64,000 nucleotides of DNA from assembly GCA_947568835.1 (NCBI GenBank), contig OX387604.1, positions 13,173,076 through 13,237,075 on the forward strand, written 5' to 3'. Under the pieces are notes generated by a model. The model was not told the DNA's origin and ran no database searches. It saw nothing but the letters and a program-made list of their open reading frames with translations. Made by a program: the position numbers and the translations under genes. Each line of letters begins with the position of its first letter. Position 1 is the first letter of the stretch. Positions 31,805 to 61,304 of the stretch are shown here, piece after piece. Origin of the DNA: Protonemura montana (taxonomy: Eukaryota > Arthropoda > Insecta > Plecoptera > Nemouridae).

Positions 31805-33508
31805 CTCTGCAAAGCATATTCGTGTTAAGTTGGAGCTATTAGAGACATTTCAATGAGTCATTACTCATCAGAGAGAAAAGTGTCGACATTGGATCAGTTA
31901 GTGAAGATCATAGCTGCAAACATAGCAGCAAAAATAATAATAAATAAAAAAATATGAGGCCAATATGCTGAAATGTATTTCATATTTGTGCACATGAAGA
32001 CTGAATATGGACCTTGACTTGGATTTTAGAGCTATGGTTTCAAAATGTTTTATTATATTTTACAGGTTATTCACGTAAAAGAAATTAAGTGTCAACTTAA
32101 ATACTAACATCAGAGACATATTGTGATAAGCCCTAATATGTCCGTGAAAATCATGGATTTGGATTATGGATGACATGGGTTTTTATTTGTCATTATCTTA
32201 TTACTGATTTGATGGAGGTTTTTAGTGGATGTTGGACTAGTGGACTAGTGGATGTTGGTATGTGATTTATGGTGTTGCTTCTTTGGTTTCAAGAGTTCGT
32301 CGGTCCTAACAGGGGCTTTGGTTCTTCTATTGTTGGTTTAAAGATAAAATTTGCAATATTGCATTATTTGTTTTATTTAGAACCTGAAATGTAAATTTGT
32401 TGTTATTTTGGTATTCTTGTGGGTATTTGCCTTGCAGACAACCAATTTTCAAGGACCTCAAAATCAAAGGCGTGTTAAACGTATTTAGTATGATACTGTA
32501 CCACAAAAGATAAATAGTCTTCCGCAAAAACAAGATAATACCATTATTAACACTAAATCCCAAAACTGGGTATTTGATCTCCTTTGTGAAATGAGAAAAT
32601 TTGTAGTTGTTTTGTATTTAAAAAATATATCTTTTGGCAATGTAATGATTGCAGCATGGTTTCAGGGGGTTATCGGGGTGTTTAAAATTTGGTAAAATGT
32701 TTGAGCTTCCCCGCTAACTAGGAACCCACACTGATAAGAGAAATAGCAAACAGTTTTTGCAACGTAATGGGTCTGGTGTGTATTTTGAATAACCAGGTGC
32801 CTAATGACCCATCTCAAAATATATGTATCGGTAGCTTTAGTATCCGTAGAAACAGTTTTTAACTTTTGCAAAACGTAAAAAAGTTAAACCCGCAAGAGAA
32901 TTAATAATAAAAAAGTGTGAAGCTCAATAATCGTTGAGAGCGCTGAGTTTGCAATAAGGTACAACTGGTACAACCCAAAATAACATAAAATATTTCGATG
33001 AACTGATGGCTTTACTATTTTGTACATTACAATGCCGCAAGTCTTGATATTGGTAAATGGACGAACTCTTTGGAATAAAAATATTTCTTGAATATTTGGA
33101 AATCTTTTGAAAATAAATTTTCCTTTCCATTGTTAAAAAAGTATTTACATCGGCCCGTTTTGAATAGCACCAAAGTAGCAGTTCAAGAACTACCGTGCAT
33201 TAATCATTTCAATGATTGCATTAATCTTAGCTGTACGTACCTCTATCATTGCGCTTGAATTCCCCACAAATTCTTCGAATATATTTTTTTTCACTGTTGG
33301 TACATGGTACACCCAGCGGTTGGCGCTGATGGTGGGCCGTGTGCAATGGAGGTTGAGCGACGCGATTTTAATTTGTTTACATCGGATTGTTTTTTGTTGT
33401 TATCTGCATTATCAATTTTAAAGTAAAACTACTGATGAGCGGTGATGTCTCTGTTACACGCCAACGCGCAAGCTGCTACGACCAAGTGATGGTATCTCAC
33501 AATTCAAT
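31805..33508. other. SLC1 - KAT7 intergenic region
   Basis: This 1.7 kb holds the SLC1 3' UTR, AT-rich sequence and the KAT7 promoter and 5' UTR. Short open frames (32327-32563, 32662-32871, 32924-33130, all minus) have no family resemblance. Confidence 0.45.
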
Positions 33509-49064
<15,556 letters not shown>

Positions 49065-51432
49065 CCCATTGCCCACCACCACCACAGTGAAACCGACGAC
49101 CCCAGCCATAGCACTTGGCTTAGCCCAGCCTCAGCGTAGACAACTTACATTTATGAGCGTCATCTTTTTAATCTTATAACTATTATCCTAGAACTTTATC
49201 CTAAAACTTTTATCCTTTAACTTTTATAATATCAATTATTTCACAACTTTTATTTACTCAGCCCTTTTAAATGTTTTTACGGATTTGTGTGCGTTTAATT
49301 GGAGTTGTCGAGAGGATGTTTTTCTTCTACTTGACGATATCCAAGAAGGCATGGAAGCGCTGTGAATCCGTTTTCTTGTAAACTTTGGTCGTCCCAGTCC
49401 GTTGGACCTTCCTGACTGTCCAAAATTTATGAAACTATATCGATGATTACCCTCGTACCAAGTACTAGTCATAAAAACAAGATTGTTTCCCCAAGAACCT
49501 CCAAGATTGTTTCCCCAAGAACCTCCAAGATTGTATGTGTGTATATCAAGCCACCATGCGTAACACTCTGAAAAATAATTTATACATAAATGCAATTGTA
49601 TTATTCTATAAAAAAAACAGCATGCACATAAGTCATATGGTATATTCACAGGTTACAAATTGAAAGTAAATAAATACATTATTTACAATAAAATTACTCC
49701 GTATTACTCAATCTTGAAGATTTGTGCCCAGACATCAATTGCACTCTAACAGGTGCCGGGTTTCAGTTTCACCAGAGCACCTGATGAAGTACAATGAACA
49801 TGAGGCACAAGCCCGCCAGCTCCCACTCGAGACCTGAGACACAGTACACGCAGGACCTTTCTTCCTGACATCCTTCGTCGGCCACAAAGTCCCAGACCCT
49901 ATTGGAGAGACGACATCACCCTCCGCTCCGCGCGCTACTTCAGGTACCTGACTGGTTCATCACAGCCACTGGCCTCTGAAGAGCGCGCGGAGCAGTGGGT
50001 CCTTGCTGATGTTGCCACTGCTTGTGGCTGTCGCTCAAGTTCGCTCGAGCTACAGCTGCCAGACTGTTGCTGGCCCACCTGTGTAATGCTCACTCGGTGC
50101 ACCACGCAGTGCCACGGCGAGTGTGTGACGCATGCAGAGACGGAATCCTACCACGGTTAGATTTACCACTGCAATGCAGTTTGGGGCCAATGATCGTGCA
50201 AGAAAGCGCGTTGTCTAAATGATCGAGCGAAAGTTAGTCTAGACCAGTCTAGACGGTCTGCAGTCGGGGGCAGAGGGAGACCGCTCGGAGAGAAAGAGAG
50301 ACAGAGAGTCAACTTGAAGGTTTCCGGTAGGGTTAGCTGATGACCTGCTTGCATCCACCAGTCTCTTTGTTCCAAATCACACGAATTTAAAAAATGTTCG
50401 TGTATTTCAAAAAATTCCGCATTAATTATTCTCCATGATGTCACTTATGTGCGGATTCTATCTTTGATTGACTTACTGCGAACTCTGCAGAACTTCTCGT
50501 CTCGTCTTCGGTGTCGCAGTCGCATGGTCGGCCCCAGCCGAGCTTATCGAGAGAGAAGAGAGCAACCCCAGAATCACCTCCCCCCGCCGGTTGCCGCAAA
50601 GGTCTGACCCGTCTGTCTGAGCGATACCGACAGCCGAGCCAGCTGGGCCAGATGTGTTCGGTATGATTCGGTTCGGTTCGTTTCGTCTCGTTCTTCTGTC
50701 TGTCTGCACCGGTCTGCACTTTCCGTCTGGTGACTGCGGGGTTAACCACCCCGAGCGGGGGAGAATCTATCGTAGGGTGCTATGGCGCATGATTCTCGTT
50801 TTATCGGTCGGGCCGCGCCGTTCATTCATAGCTCGTAGAATGAGCACGTTCGAACGTTCGTTACCTATAGAACTCACCTTGTCCCGATCATACAAGATTT
50901 AAATGTCCTAGTGCAATATATTGGGAGCTGTTTTTGTTGCAATGAGCTTGAGTTTGTTAGAAACACCATTTTATCCCTTATTCAGTTCCTAAAAAATAAA
51001 ATAAAAATAAGAAGCCCGAAAAGGGCTCGTTGTCTCTGTAAAACTGGCTATGCCCAGGTTACGGTTTTTCAATTTGAATTAACCGCACAAAATTATGTTG
51101 GTGCAACTGAATCCTCAACAAATTATCGATGTGAGTTTGGAAACACTGGGAAACAGTAATGGCCGTAACTTCCATGCTGCGCCTTTACGTTCGTAGGTTT
51201 CTCGGTTATTTTGGAACAAATTTTTGAAATATTAGACTCGGATAGAAAGTAAAAAAAAAGAAATCTTACGAATCAACGAGGGTTCCGCATTGTCACCCAT
51301 CATTGCTCGTTCTTAACTCGTGTGACTAATTGGATTAGATATTTCATTAACCATAAAAGCCGAATTAGGGGTTTTTAATCATTAAAAAGAAAACTACATT
51401 ATATTTAAGCTCTAGTTGGAAATTTTAGAAAG
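49065..51432. other. KAT7 - LRPPRC intergenic region
   Basis: This 2.4-kb spacer holds the KAT7 3' UTR, a tandem duplication of a 24-base unit beginning AGATTGTTTCCCCAAGAACC at about 49480-49535, and a GC-rich stretch (about 49740-50800) with many CpG. Open frames at 50163-50749 on the minus strand have no family resemblance and repetitive codon content. The LRPPRC promoter lies at the right end. Confidence 0.5.
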
Positions 51433-54400
51433 ATGTCTCTTTTGCGAACAGCGAAGTTTTGCCGGAATTTTCCAAATTTTGTTCGTTACAGTGCTGCACA
51501 TGTAGTGCGTGCTCATCTCTTCACAACTACAAATACTCGAAGGTAAGTACTTTATTGGGACTTTAAGGTTTGTCAGTAACTTATGTCCATATAACCAGAT
51601 AGTCCATCACTCCTTCGACTACTCACAGACGTGCAGCAAACTTAACCTACCCACTCTCTCACAGTGTAGGGAGCTGACCGACCTCACATATCTACACAAC
51701 TTCTCAACAACAATATCGACACCCATAGACTGCTATCTAAAATCTGCTTCGCAAGACCGTCCAGGCAAACTCGTAATTACCATCCTTTCAGGCCGCCAAA
51801 GAGTGGGATTGATATCCACAAGCACACCCGGGTGCATCAAAAGACTAATGACTACCAACAATAGAATTACAGCTACCTGTCCTGACATCGACATCCTTTC
51901 GGACTCCTTCATGACTTACAAATCCTGACGTAAACTCCAAGATTAAACAGCTGCTCATTAAAACTTGTAAATGTATCATTTACCAACTGCATTATCTTGT
52001 GTTACCTCTTAATTTTAGCTTACGTTTGTAAATAATGTTTTTAATTGTTCATGTTTATATATACCATGTCCAATATCACACTTGTTGACTTGCCTCCATT
52101 GTTGATTAATAAACAATAATTATAATAATGTGTAATTGTATTAAATCTTGAGAATGTCACATATCTGCTCTTGCAGAGTAATGGTGATGCCAGCATCTCA
52201 GCCAACAACCAACTCTTCTGGCTCCGATCTAGAGAAAACTCTCCGAAGATTGGACCAGGATGTACGCAGATCAGGTCGCATCTCTCAGCGTGAGCTTGAA
52301 GAAGCCCTTTCTGAGCTAAAATTAACAAGTATGTGCCTTGAATTGAAATTAAGGATGACCAAGAGTATAGTAGGTACAAAGAACATTTTGACCTAAGATT
52401 GCCAAAATATAATTTGATTACAGGTTCAGCTACCAGTTCTCAATCGCTGCTGATGATTCGCTGCTGTGGTAGTTTAGTGCCAGAAGAACCACCAGATGTG
52501 CGATCAAAGCTGGTTGAGGAAATATGGAGTACATTGTCAAAGCTGGGTAAGATAATTAATTCAAGTGCTAGGTTCCTGCCTTGGTCACCAGAAAACACAA
52601 TTTAATGGTTCTTTATGAAGGGTAGGTCAGTTTCAAAGGATATCTGATATTCAAGTTTTTATTTTGTTTTTCAAGGTGTTAAAATGGATATAAGTCACTA
52701 TAATGCACTTCTTCGAGTCTATTTGGAAAACGAGTACAAATTCTCTCCAACTCAGTTTCTCGCTCGACTATCTGCCGAAAAAATTGAACCAAACCGAGTG
52801 ACATACCAACGCCTCCTAGCACGCCATTGCCAACAAGCCGACATGGATGGAGCAGCTCACATCTTGCAGCAAATGAGGGATAACCACTGGCCCATCAACG
52901 AGGCGGTGTTTCACGCACTCATAACTGGGCATTGCCGAGCAGGAGACACAGCGAGCGCTAATGCCATTCTTGATGTCATGGCGCAAGCAGGGCTAGAACC
53001 CAGCACCGAAACGTACACAGTTTTGCTTTGCGGATATGCTCAACTAGGTGACATAGCTGGCCTGGAAAAAATATTGGAAGATTGCAAATCCAAAGATGTT
53101 TTCCTTGCCGATCGAGACTTTCTGGAGCTTGTTTACACACTGGCAGTGAACAAGCAAATAGAGCATGTGAATAAAATTCTAAATCTCATGCCCCGTTCCA
53201 TGGGCTACAATGTAGATGCCACTAACATGATTCTACGACTCGTGACTGCTGGGCATGCAGGCGTAGCTGAACAAATATTAGGCACAATGCCGAGATCTAC
53301 GCAGCCTGATGGAAGGTCTAGTCCTGTGGGAGCGTTTTTTCTACGTCATTTAGTGCAAACTTCGCAGCCTTCAGAAGTCATTCTCGAGACATGTAAACGA
53401 ATGGAGGAGTCTGGTTTAAATGACAGGGCACTGTTAATAGCAACGGAGCGCAGCCTTCAGCTTGGCAGAGTTGACCAAGCATTCACGTTTCTTAAGGCCC
53501 TCAAAGAGCGCGGCCTACCTTTGCGACAACACTACGTTTGGCCATTACTAACCCAGTTAAAGAGTGTTCCGACTGTTTTACAACGTTCCGTTTCGGAGCT
53601 AGGACTGTTGCCAGGAGCAGAGACCTTGAGAGACCACGTGATTCCGCAAATGGCCGATGACGATATAATAGGAGGGCTTTGCACTGTAGGAGTCTCTCCA
53701 GGCTCGGCTTGTTCAGCTTTGGTCCTTCACCAAGTCTCTAAAGATCAGCTGAGAGAGGCTGCACAAACTGGTCAGTGTTATGCCTGCCAACAAAATTACT
53801 AATGTGAAGAAGCTAAATTGTGTTGTGTATTGCAATCTCCGCTATTTTCTCTTCAGCATCTCGGCACCGAGCTATACACAATCCGGTGCTGTTACGACGC
53901 TCCATGTCGAATGCTTACTGTCGCACCAGAGATGCAGCTTCTTACGTTGCATTATTGCGACATTTGCATCGAACAGATCAGCAGCCTGCTGAGTTGGTGG
54001 GAGGCTTTTTGGTCGATGTTGCCTACACAGCTCGTAATGATAGACAAGTTTTGATGGTCACACTGCTTAAAGCTGTGGTTGAAGAGGGATTAAGTATAAG
54101 TACCTCTATGGCTGTACGTTTGGAAGAAAGACTTGGCCAAGATATGACAGCAGAAATCTCTTTGCTTGTCACTCAGCTAACAGCTGGGGACTTGGTCCCA
54201 GTTGTTAGTACGTCACAATCTGCACAACCGGTAAGATCATTTCTCTACAGTAGATTATCTTTCTGTCAAATAACATCTTGGCTTTCTTATGTATATTCTA
54301 TTATCTATGATTGTCGAAAATGTGTGGTTGTCTGTGGAGATCACAGAAGAGACATTTTTAAGGCAAGCCCCCAAAAATTCTATTTTGTATTTTGACAAGT

Positions 54401-57400
54401 GGCCATGTGGAGTTTAACTAGTCCAACAGTGCCGACCGAGTACAATTTTATACTTTAAAAATGAAGTAGATGTGAAACTTTTTGCCTTGGCCAGGCCTCA
54501 AAAAAGGTTAGATTTTAGAGGATTAAGTTCAGGTAAAAACTGTTTTAAAGTAGCTAGTGAAATCTCAAGCTTGTTGTGGACACCTTTGTGGCTGGTGTGG
54601 TCTGTAGACCGGGTCTGAAATGAGTTTCTTACAACAGCTTCAGGATCTGGCTGGCCTGGAACGAGCTAGAATTGCATTAGAAGGTAAAGGAGAACCGAGC
54701 ACAGCCATCAAGAAGCGTCTTTTGTCTGCTTACTGCCGCCGCAGAGAATTCAGCAAAGCTGAAGAAATAAAACTTAGCTTGGAAAAAGAGAATGTTACAT
54801 TCTCACCTGGCATGCTCGCCCAGCTTATTGAAATGTACTCTAGTAACGATCAGCTGGACTCTGCATTAAAATACAAGTCTGAACTGAACCGAACTGAACC
54901 TAGTTTTCGATTGGACCAATCAAAGATTGTCAAGTTGGCTGGGCTTATGATCAAAGAGGGTCATTTTGAAGGTAGGTGTTAATAGTTTTGCTTACCCACC
55001 ATTGTCCTCAATTCCTGATTCAAGTCTTTCTGTTGACCTCCATTTGCTACAGGAGTTATATGTGATTGTGTGGGTCTTCTTTCTAGATGGAATAAATTTG
55101 TTGCAATCTGAAGCACACCCAGAAGCGCCAGCCGAACAGTCGTTTACATACACAACAAACTGCTGGCGAATTCTGAATGGTCTAGCCGAACTTGGAAAAT
55201 TAGACGAATTGAAGCGAGTGTTCAGTGTACTCACAGAGAATAACTACATAATAGTCACTAACATTTTATTAGGACCTCTAGTGAAAGTGCATATTATCCG
55301 GTAAGATATTTGGGGCACGCTATTTTATTCCGTCCATTTCTCTTTTTCAACTCTTGAAAATTTCAACTCTATTTGATATCTCTGAAAGTTTATCTTATTT
55401 TTTAATTAAAATTTACCTTTCCAGTGAGGATTTACCAGCAGCAATGACTGAATTGGAACGATGTGTTCAGATGTATCGTGTTACTCCGTGGAAGAATGAG
55501 TTAACGTGTAAGCTGATTGCGGCAGAAAATGCTGAAGCTCTGCAGAAGCTGACAGATCTGAGCACGGCTGTTCACGGAGAAGTAAACAGCTTGTACGATC
55601 TGGTCTTTGGCTTCATTGAGTGTGGGCGATTACGACAGGCAAAGAAGATTCTGGAAGTGAGTTGCAATATATTTATATATCGGAATTCCTGGGAGACTCA
55701 AATACACATTGCAGATTTAACTGAATTTCGTTACATTTCAAACATATGGTAATATGTACCAAAATACCTCTCAATGACTCTTCTGAAGTTGAAAGCTATA
55801 TCTCATGTTAACTGTGTTGACAGATGCTGTATCATTAGAACTGAATCATTATGTTGATTTTGGCTTTGTGATTGGCTATATGTCTATGTTTCTTTTACGT
55901 ATGTTTCAAGAAAACTTATAGTGATCATTATATCTTAAAAGCTCACCACTGACCTTTTAAAATCTAGAGTTCCCATTATATTCACCATTGTTATAATCTC
56001 CAAGTATCTGCACCATTAGTAGAATTCATTTTGTAATATACTGAATATGTCTGCAGACTCCCGGTTTGGGCAGCAGGCCCCAGAGGATTACTTCAGCATG
56101 CCGGCGCTATCAGCAAGAGGGCCTAGTCGCACCGTTAGAAGGTCTTATTTCCGTCACGAAGAATCTGCCGCACGTCGTCGATCGTGCCGAGATCTATGCA
56201 CACTTACTGGATTCTTATAGTAAGCTGGATACTGTCTTCCCATCACAATTTCTCATTGAAGCTGTTGAGACCTCTAGCATTATTTGAATGGCATAAAATC
56301 AATGATTTCATGGGAACTGTTATCCACTTATAGGCAAAACAAATGACGTAGAGAAGGCAGTCGGACTCTGGACTCAAATGCAAGAAGAAGATGTTGTTAT
56401 ATCAGAACAGTTTTTAAGAGATCTGGCTAGCCTGATGGAGCGAAATGGCCAGAAAGCCTCCTTTGCTGTTCCGTTACAAAGTACCACGCAAACTAATCAA
56501 CCGGAAGCGTTTCGTGAAAAGCCGAGGCAAGCCAGGCAGCCGAAGGAAGTCAAACAAAGATTGGAACTTTCTGTTCTTCGGCGAGCTGTCCAGGAGGGTG
56601 ACCTTCAAGCTGCTACAGATGCTAAAAAAAGGTAAAACTAACACCATTGTTAGATAGAGTGCCTCAAGTTAGTCAAATTAAGCAAATTTTATAATGCTAA
56701 AAAGTAGATAGTTTTAACTAGCACATACAATATATTACGTTTACAAGCGATTACTAACAGTTTAAAATTTGAGGGGCTGACAGGGTTGGCGTAATACAAA
56801 AATCAAAATTTATTATATTTTGTGTCTGCACCACCTTGGACTCGAACTCAATATTGTCACGATTTAATTACAATTGAACTAGTAAGGTGGCTTCCATGAA
56901 AACAAGGTTTTGTTATCTTGTTGCCCACTGTCTCATTTGAAAAAATTGCAAAACTTGCCAAACCTTCTTGGTGATTCTTATATGTTGACTAGTATGGCTA
57001 CCCGGCGTCGCTCGGACTTAGATATTTGTATTAAAACTAATGTTAAGTTAAACTATTAATGTTTAACATAAATATATCAAATTATCTAACACACAAAATG
57101 TACTTAATGACAATATAGTTTTTTTGAGGACCTGGCGGTAGACAATATTTTTTGTTTCGCCTTTGCTATCTGCCACGATGTACAAATTAGATGGCTCCGT
57201 TGCTGTTGCTTCTCTCCTTGTCAGTTTCACCCATATTTCATGATCTCTTCCGTTTTGACACGGTTCTAAAAGGAGGAAACTATTTAGGCGATCAATATTT
57301 TGTTCCAAATTTGATGCAAGACAGATTATCAACTGTTCCCAGTTTTGAAGTGTTCGATCCTTTTCTAAGATAAGTTTTAAACCACTGCTTTCAAAGTTCG

Positions 57401-59212
57401 TTGGCATGACGATTCGATTGGCATATTTCCTTGAAATTCATTGCTATGGATACAATCCAAAAATCAAATCAATCAATCGCAACAATCCGAAAGTGCAATT
57501 ACAAACGTAAAAACATACAGACTCCATTTCCGTGTTATATAGAAGATACATTGGTATTTAAAATCTTTCAACCTTTTGTGGAACACAGGTCTGTCAGAAT
57601 TCCAATAATAACCATCTAGTCTACATATTTTATTGCAGTTCAGAGAGTAAGGGTGAGAAGCCATCTGCCACAGACTTGTCTCTTCTTTTGGAATTGATGG
57701 TCCGAGAAGGAAAACTGAAAGACGGAGTAAACCTTGTGACTGAAATGCTGCAAAAGGAAGTTACTCCTGTGAGCAGGGTGTTCCGATATCTGCTCACTAG
57801 ACTCGCCAATGAGGGGGATGTTGCTAACGTAGAGACACTGGGAGCTCTCCTGTCTGCTGTACGTATATTTAGATATCTGTTGTGCAAAGATACAATGAAA
57901 CAAAACTATCATAATTTATTACACATCATCAGTACATACTACCTCCAGTATTTCATACTATCATCATAGCGTGAGCGTAGGTTGCTCATTTAAATATTGA
58001 ACAAATTTAAATTGTAATGTAAAAAGAGGAAATACACAACTTCCTACATGTTGAATGCTGGTGTGGCAATGAAATAACATCATTGTTGTTACTTTGTGAC
58101 ATCTTGCATTACCCGTTTCACATGTTTGTTACTCTTGCTGTCCACCCTTTGGATTGTTGCTTTTTATTTTTGCTTCCTTTCTTCTCCAAGTTATATTTCC
58201 AGCTATTTGGCACCCTAGCACATTCATTCATAAGATATTACCTTATTTACAGTAGAAAGAATGTCCTTTATTTTCTCATGGTTGAACATCTTTTCTTATT
58301 AGGAGGACAAGAAAAAACTCGCATTCGACAACAGGCTTTGCCTAGCGCACACTTCAGCAGGAAAAGGTAGTGAACTGCTAAAAAAACTCAAGCAAGAAAT
58401 TGACAATGCTGCCACAGGCGAAGTAAAACTCCTCGGCGAGAAGTTTCCCAAAGGTGGTTGCCTTGCTTTGCTCCAGCGGAATCCTGAGTTGGTACCACAG
58501 ATGGAGGAGTTGGCTCGCACATACGCCGTTCACGGAGAAATCTCCCCGATCAACGTGCTGTGGATGCATCTGTTTGTTGCTGGGAAAGACTCTGAGGCTG
58601 GTCAGATATGGTGCGAGTTCCTCGCTCGTTCTCCACATGTAATGTTCCAACACGTTGCGCAAACATGCCGACGAACGGCCGATTCTGAGCTTGCAACTCG
58701 ACTTGTAAATCAGCTCAAAGGTTCATCTTTATCACCCGCTGGCCTAGGAAATGCTTACAGCTGTTTACTAGATGTACTAGGTAGGTCTGAAATCAAACTT
58801 TGCATTTGGTTGCAATAATGCAGCACTGTTTTGATGTAGTGTTCAAATTAATCAACGCAGTATTATAACAATATGAACAATTATCTCGTTCTAGTTGCTC
58901 GTGGGGAGCTTGAATTGGGAACAACAACTGTCGAAGATGCCCTTAAAGATATTCCATTAGAAAATTTGAACTCGAACACTCTAACCAGTCTAAAAGATGC
59001 ACTTGAAGCAGATGGAAAAATATTTAAACATGCCATACCCATCAAGGTCAGTGACCATGCATCATTGGTTTGTGGCATATTGCTGGTTAATTTGCAAACA
59101 ATTATTGTCTCTGAAATATCTACAAAATTTCTCATTTCAGATGGCTAGAACTGGAAGCGACAGTGATAGCAGCAGCAGTAGCAGCAGCGACGATGAAAAA
59201 CCAAGAAAATAA
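51433..59212 (+). CDS. LRPPRC: Leucine-rich PPR motif protein, mitochondrial
   Basis: Mitochondrial RNA-binding protein that, with SLIRP, stabilises and supports polyadenylation of mitochondrial mRNAs. Exons: 51433-51542, 52177-52328, 52424-52546, 52676-53770, 53857-54230, 54638-54971, 55087-55300, 55425-55656, 56057-56219, 56334-56631, 57639-57858, 58303-58780, 58895-59046, 59141-59212, giving 1338 residues, close to the human length. Exon 1 encodes an Arg-rich, acid-free presequence (MSLLRTAKFCRNFPNFVRYS). PPR-type helical repeats are clearest in exon 4: ISHYNALLRVYLEN, NRVTYQRLLARHCQ, NEAVFHALITGHCR, STETYTVLLCGYAQ. More divergent repeats follow to about residue 1280. The C-terminus is an acidic Ser run (GSDSDSSSSSSSDDEKPRK), a likely CK2 target. 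Intron 1 holds a possible LINE 3' end. Neighbour AGK is also mitochondrial but on the other strand. Confidence 0.93.
51600..52140 (+). mobile_element. Possible CR1-like LINE 3' end in LRPPRC intron 1
   Basis: The plus strand reads KLNLPTLSQCRELTDLTYLH, which resembles the LPLSYRREIADLxxxYK block downstream of the RT palm in CR1-like elements, followed by about 70 open codons to a stop at 51928. AT-rich 3' sequence then leads to an AATAATTATAATAATG tail at about 52115-52130. No exact family could be confirmed. It is sense to LRPPRC and lies wholly within intron 1. Confidence 0.4.
56632..57638 (+). other. LRPPRC intron 10
   Basis: This 1-kb AT-rich intron contains a short GC-richer motif, CTACCCGGCGTCGCTCGGAC, near 57000, which looks like part of a dispersed repeat. 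A 114-codon open frame on the minus strand (57063-57407) matches nothing I recognise. Confidence 0.35.
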
Positions 59213-59672
59213 ATTACAGACCCATAGCAACGTCTGATCTTACTACAGCATAGCTTTGCAGTTATTTCCTATTAGACAAAGATTATTATGTGTCCAAAGG
59301 AGGATAATTCCCTTTCTAGAGTAAGCACTTTTATTCTACGAAGAGTTGTGGTGTCATTGTTATATGATGTTTAATGCCATATACTAAAGAGTTGCTGAAA
59401 GGTAACATTCACTTTCTGTTCATTTTATGTTTTCTGTGCTAAGTTAGCATGAGTTTGTAGTAAAATAGTAATGTCGTCATTAGAAAGTGGTTCACGATTC
59501 TGTAGTAGCACAAAACATATTCACTTCCTGTGGCATTATTGTTACACGAATGGGTTTCAGTGCATAGTCTTCCATATCAATCGAAATCCACCGCTCCTGA
59601 TCTTGTTCCTGATCCTAATGGAGAAAACGGTGAGTGGTAAAACCAAAATGATGTGAAACAAATTTTTAGATT
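59213..59672. other. Convergent 3' region of LRPPRC and AGK
   Basis: LRPPRC and AGK end tail to tail here, 460 bases apart. The AGK stop is followed at once, on its strand, by CAATAAAATC, which contains AATAAA. Nothing else was recognised. Confidence 0.6.
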
Positions 59673-61109
59673 TTATTGTTTTGACAATATTCTATTGAGC
59701 CAGTCACATACCTTCTTCTCCTTGATCACTGGCCATATTTCTACTTCTCTTGCCTCAAGGAAGCCTTTGACAATTTCTTCTTTCTGGTAAATCCTCTTCC
59801 AGCTTTCCCGTAAAAAGTCCCCATAGCTCATTTCTGATGGTCCAATGGAGATTTCAATACATGACCGTTGTCCATTAGTTAGTGAGAGGTCAACCGTGTT
59901 TATTTTCTCTTGGTGCTGCTTGCCACACTCTGTATTCTGAATTGAGGAGTAGTCGGTAACTGGGCTGTTATTCAGCCGAGGAATGAAAGCCTGCCACCAA
60001 CGTCCTCCTTCATTCCTCACTTTTTGGTAGCAGTTGGAACATCCATTGCAAGGAAGTATGTAGCTCATTTTGGCTGTACATTCCCATGAAACCATGTCTG
60101 ATCCACGCAGTCCTGTGAAAACGTGTGCTGCAATAGCGCGAAACTTCCCCCAGTACCAGTACTTATCCTGTCTAGCAGTGGCGTCTCTAAATGCACCCCA
60201 ATGCACCCCTCCGAGGCAATAGACTGGTCGTGCTGGAGTGCCTCCCTCCAGTTCCATCTACAAGCAAAAGATGTACTGCTTTAGTGTCAAATTCAAAATA
60301 TGTCTAAGTTGTAACAGTATGTTCATTGTAAGAAAGGATACTTGCATCAAGAACTTGTACTTTGATGACGTCGACAGGTTTTTTTACTTCTCTAATGATT
60401 GCCATGGTAGCAACTGCTAGCAGTCCAACACGGCTGGTTTGTTTTGGAAATAGAGTGTGAGCGACAGTATTTGTTCGGCCAAGGGGTAGAACTCCAATTG
60501 GATAACGACTCTTATTGTCGTCCTTCCTGAGTAAACCAGTGACAGCCTCTGATAATGACCCATCTCCACCTGCTACCACAATTGCATCAGACGCCTCTTC
60601 AAATGTTTCGAGGAAAGTCCGCATCTGTCCTTCGTGCTCAGTGTGAATTACGTTAACCATGAGACCAGCCAAATTGAGAAGCGGAGCACAGTAACTTTCG
60701 AACTCGGCTTTTGCCTTCCTATAAAAGGAAACATACATCTTCAAAATATACGAATACAAGATAAGAATCCAAGAGCCAAGCGTTACGATTTTTAAATACC
60801 GTCTGTTTGCTGCTGGATTTAGCAGTACTGTGATTTGCCTTGGCTTCACACCTCCCGGTAAAGGCATACATCCAATAGCATTCGCTTCTTCACACAATGT
60901 TCTCATTAACTCCGATTCTCTAGAAAATTGGTGAGAGACCACAATGCAGTTGTTAGGTTATGGTGCATGTTCTTAATAAACCAACCCTTAACCGTGCAAT
61001 AAACTTACTCGTATTTAGATTGTATATATAAAATTCCGTAGGATACAGCTGCCAAGCCAACTGCGCTCTTCTTCCAATTGTTTCTTAACGTTCTTACGAT
61101 CCTAGCCAT
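59673..61109 (-). CDS. AGK: Acylglycerol kinase, mitochondrial
   Basis: Lipid kinase that makes phosphatidic and lysophosphatidic acid in mitochondria; the vertebrate protein is also a TIM22 translocase subunit. Exons in transcript order: 61109-61009, 60919-60800, 60718-60346, 60257-59673, giving 392 residues (human is about 30 longer). The N-terminus MARIVRTLRNNWKKSAVG with a following hydrophobic stretch matches the family's membrane anchor. The diacylglycerol kinase core has VLLNPAANRRKAKAEFE, VVAGGDGSLSEAVTGLLR (GGDGT is usual; Ser is a mild change) and YPIGVLPLGRTNTVAHTLF. Later blocks are GVHWGAFRDA and KYWYWGKFRAIAAHVF. The C-terminal REVEIWPVIKEKKVCDW aligns with the human end. Intron 3 appears to be GC-AG (GAT|GCAAGT), since no in-frame GT donor fits. 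It is head-to-head with TANGO1. Confidence 0.94.
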
Positions 61110-61304
61110 TTTACAGCGGAGCGGGACCCACAATTTGAAATCGTTGGATTATCCTCCAATCACCACGCAACTAGTAGCTCTGCTATTGCTCTGCTAGTAG
61201 CTAGTGGATGACGTATGTCATATGTGTTTGATAACCAGTAGTGACCAGTAGGCTGCCAACAGCAGGACGAGTTTACCTTTAATTAAATGGTCCTAGAATA
61301 AACG
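61110..61304. promoter_or_regulatory. AGK/TANGO1 bidirectional promoter region
   Basis: Only 195 bases lie between the two divergent start codons, so both 5' UTRs and both core promoters must fit here or overlap the other gene's first exon. No TATA box is clear on either side, as is common for housekeeping bidirectional promoters. Confidence 0.6.

Noticed and set aside
50163-50749. Open frames of 78-102 codons on the minus strand upstream of LRPPRC
   Set aside because: Three frames overlap in GC-rich, partly repetitive sequence (CGGTTCGGTTCGTTTCG); there is no domain or splice context.
57063-57407. 114-codon minus-strand frame in LRPPRC intron 10
   Set aside because: No family resemblance; a plus-strand frame overlaps it in the same AT-rich intron.
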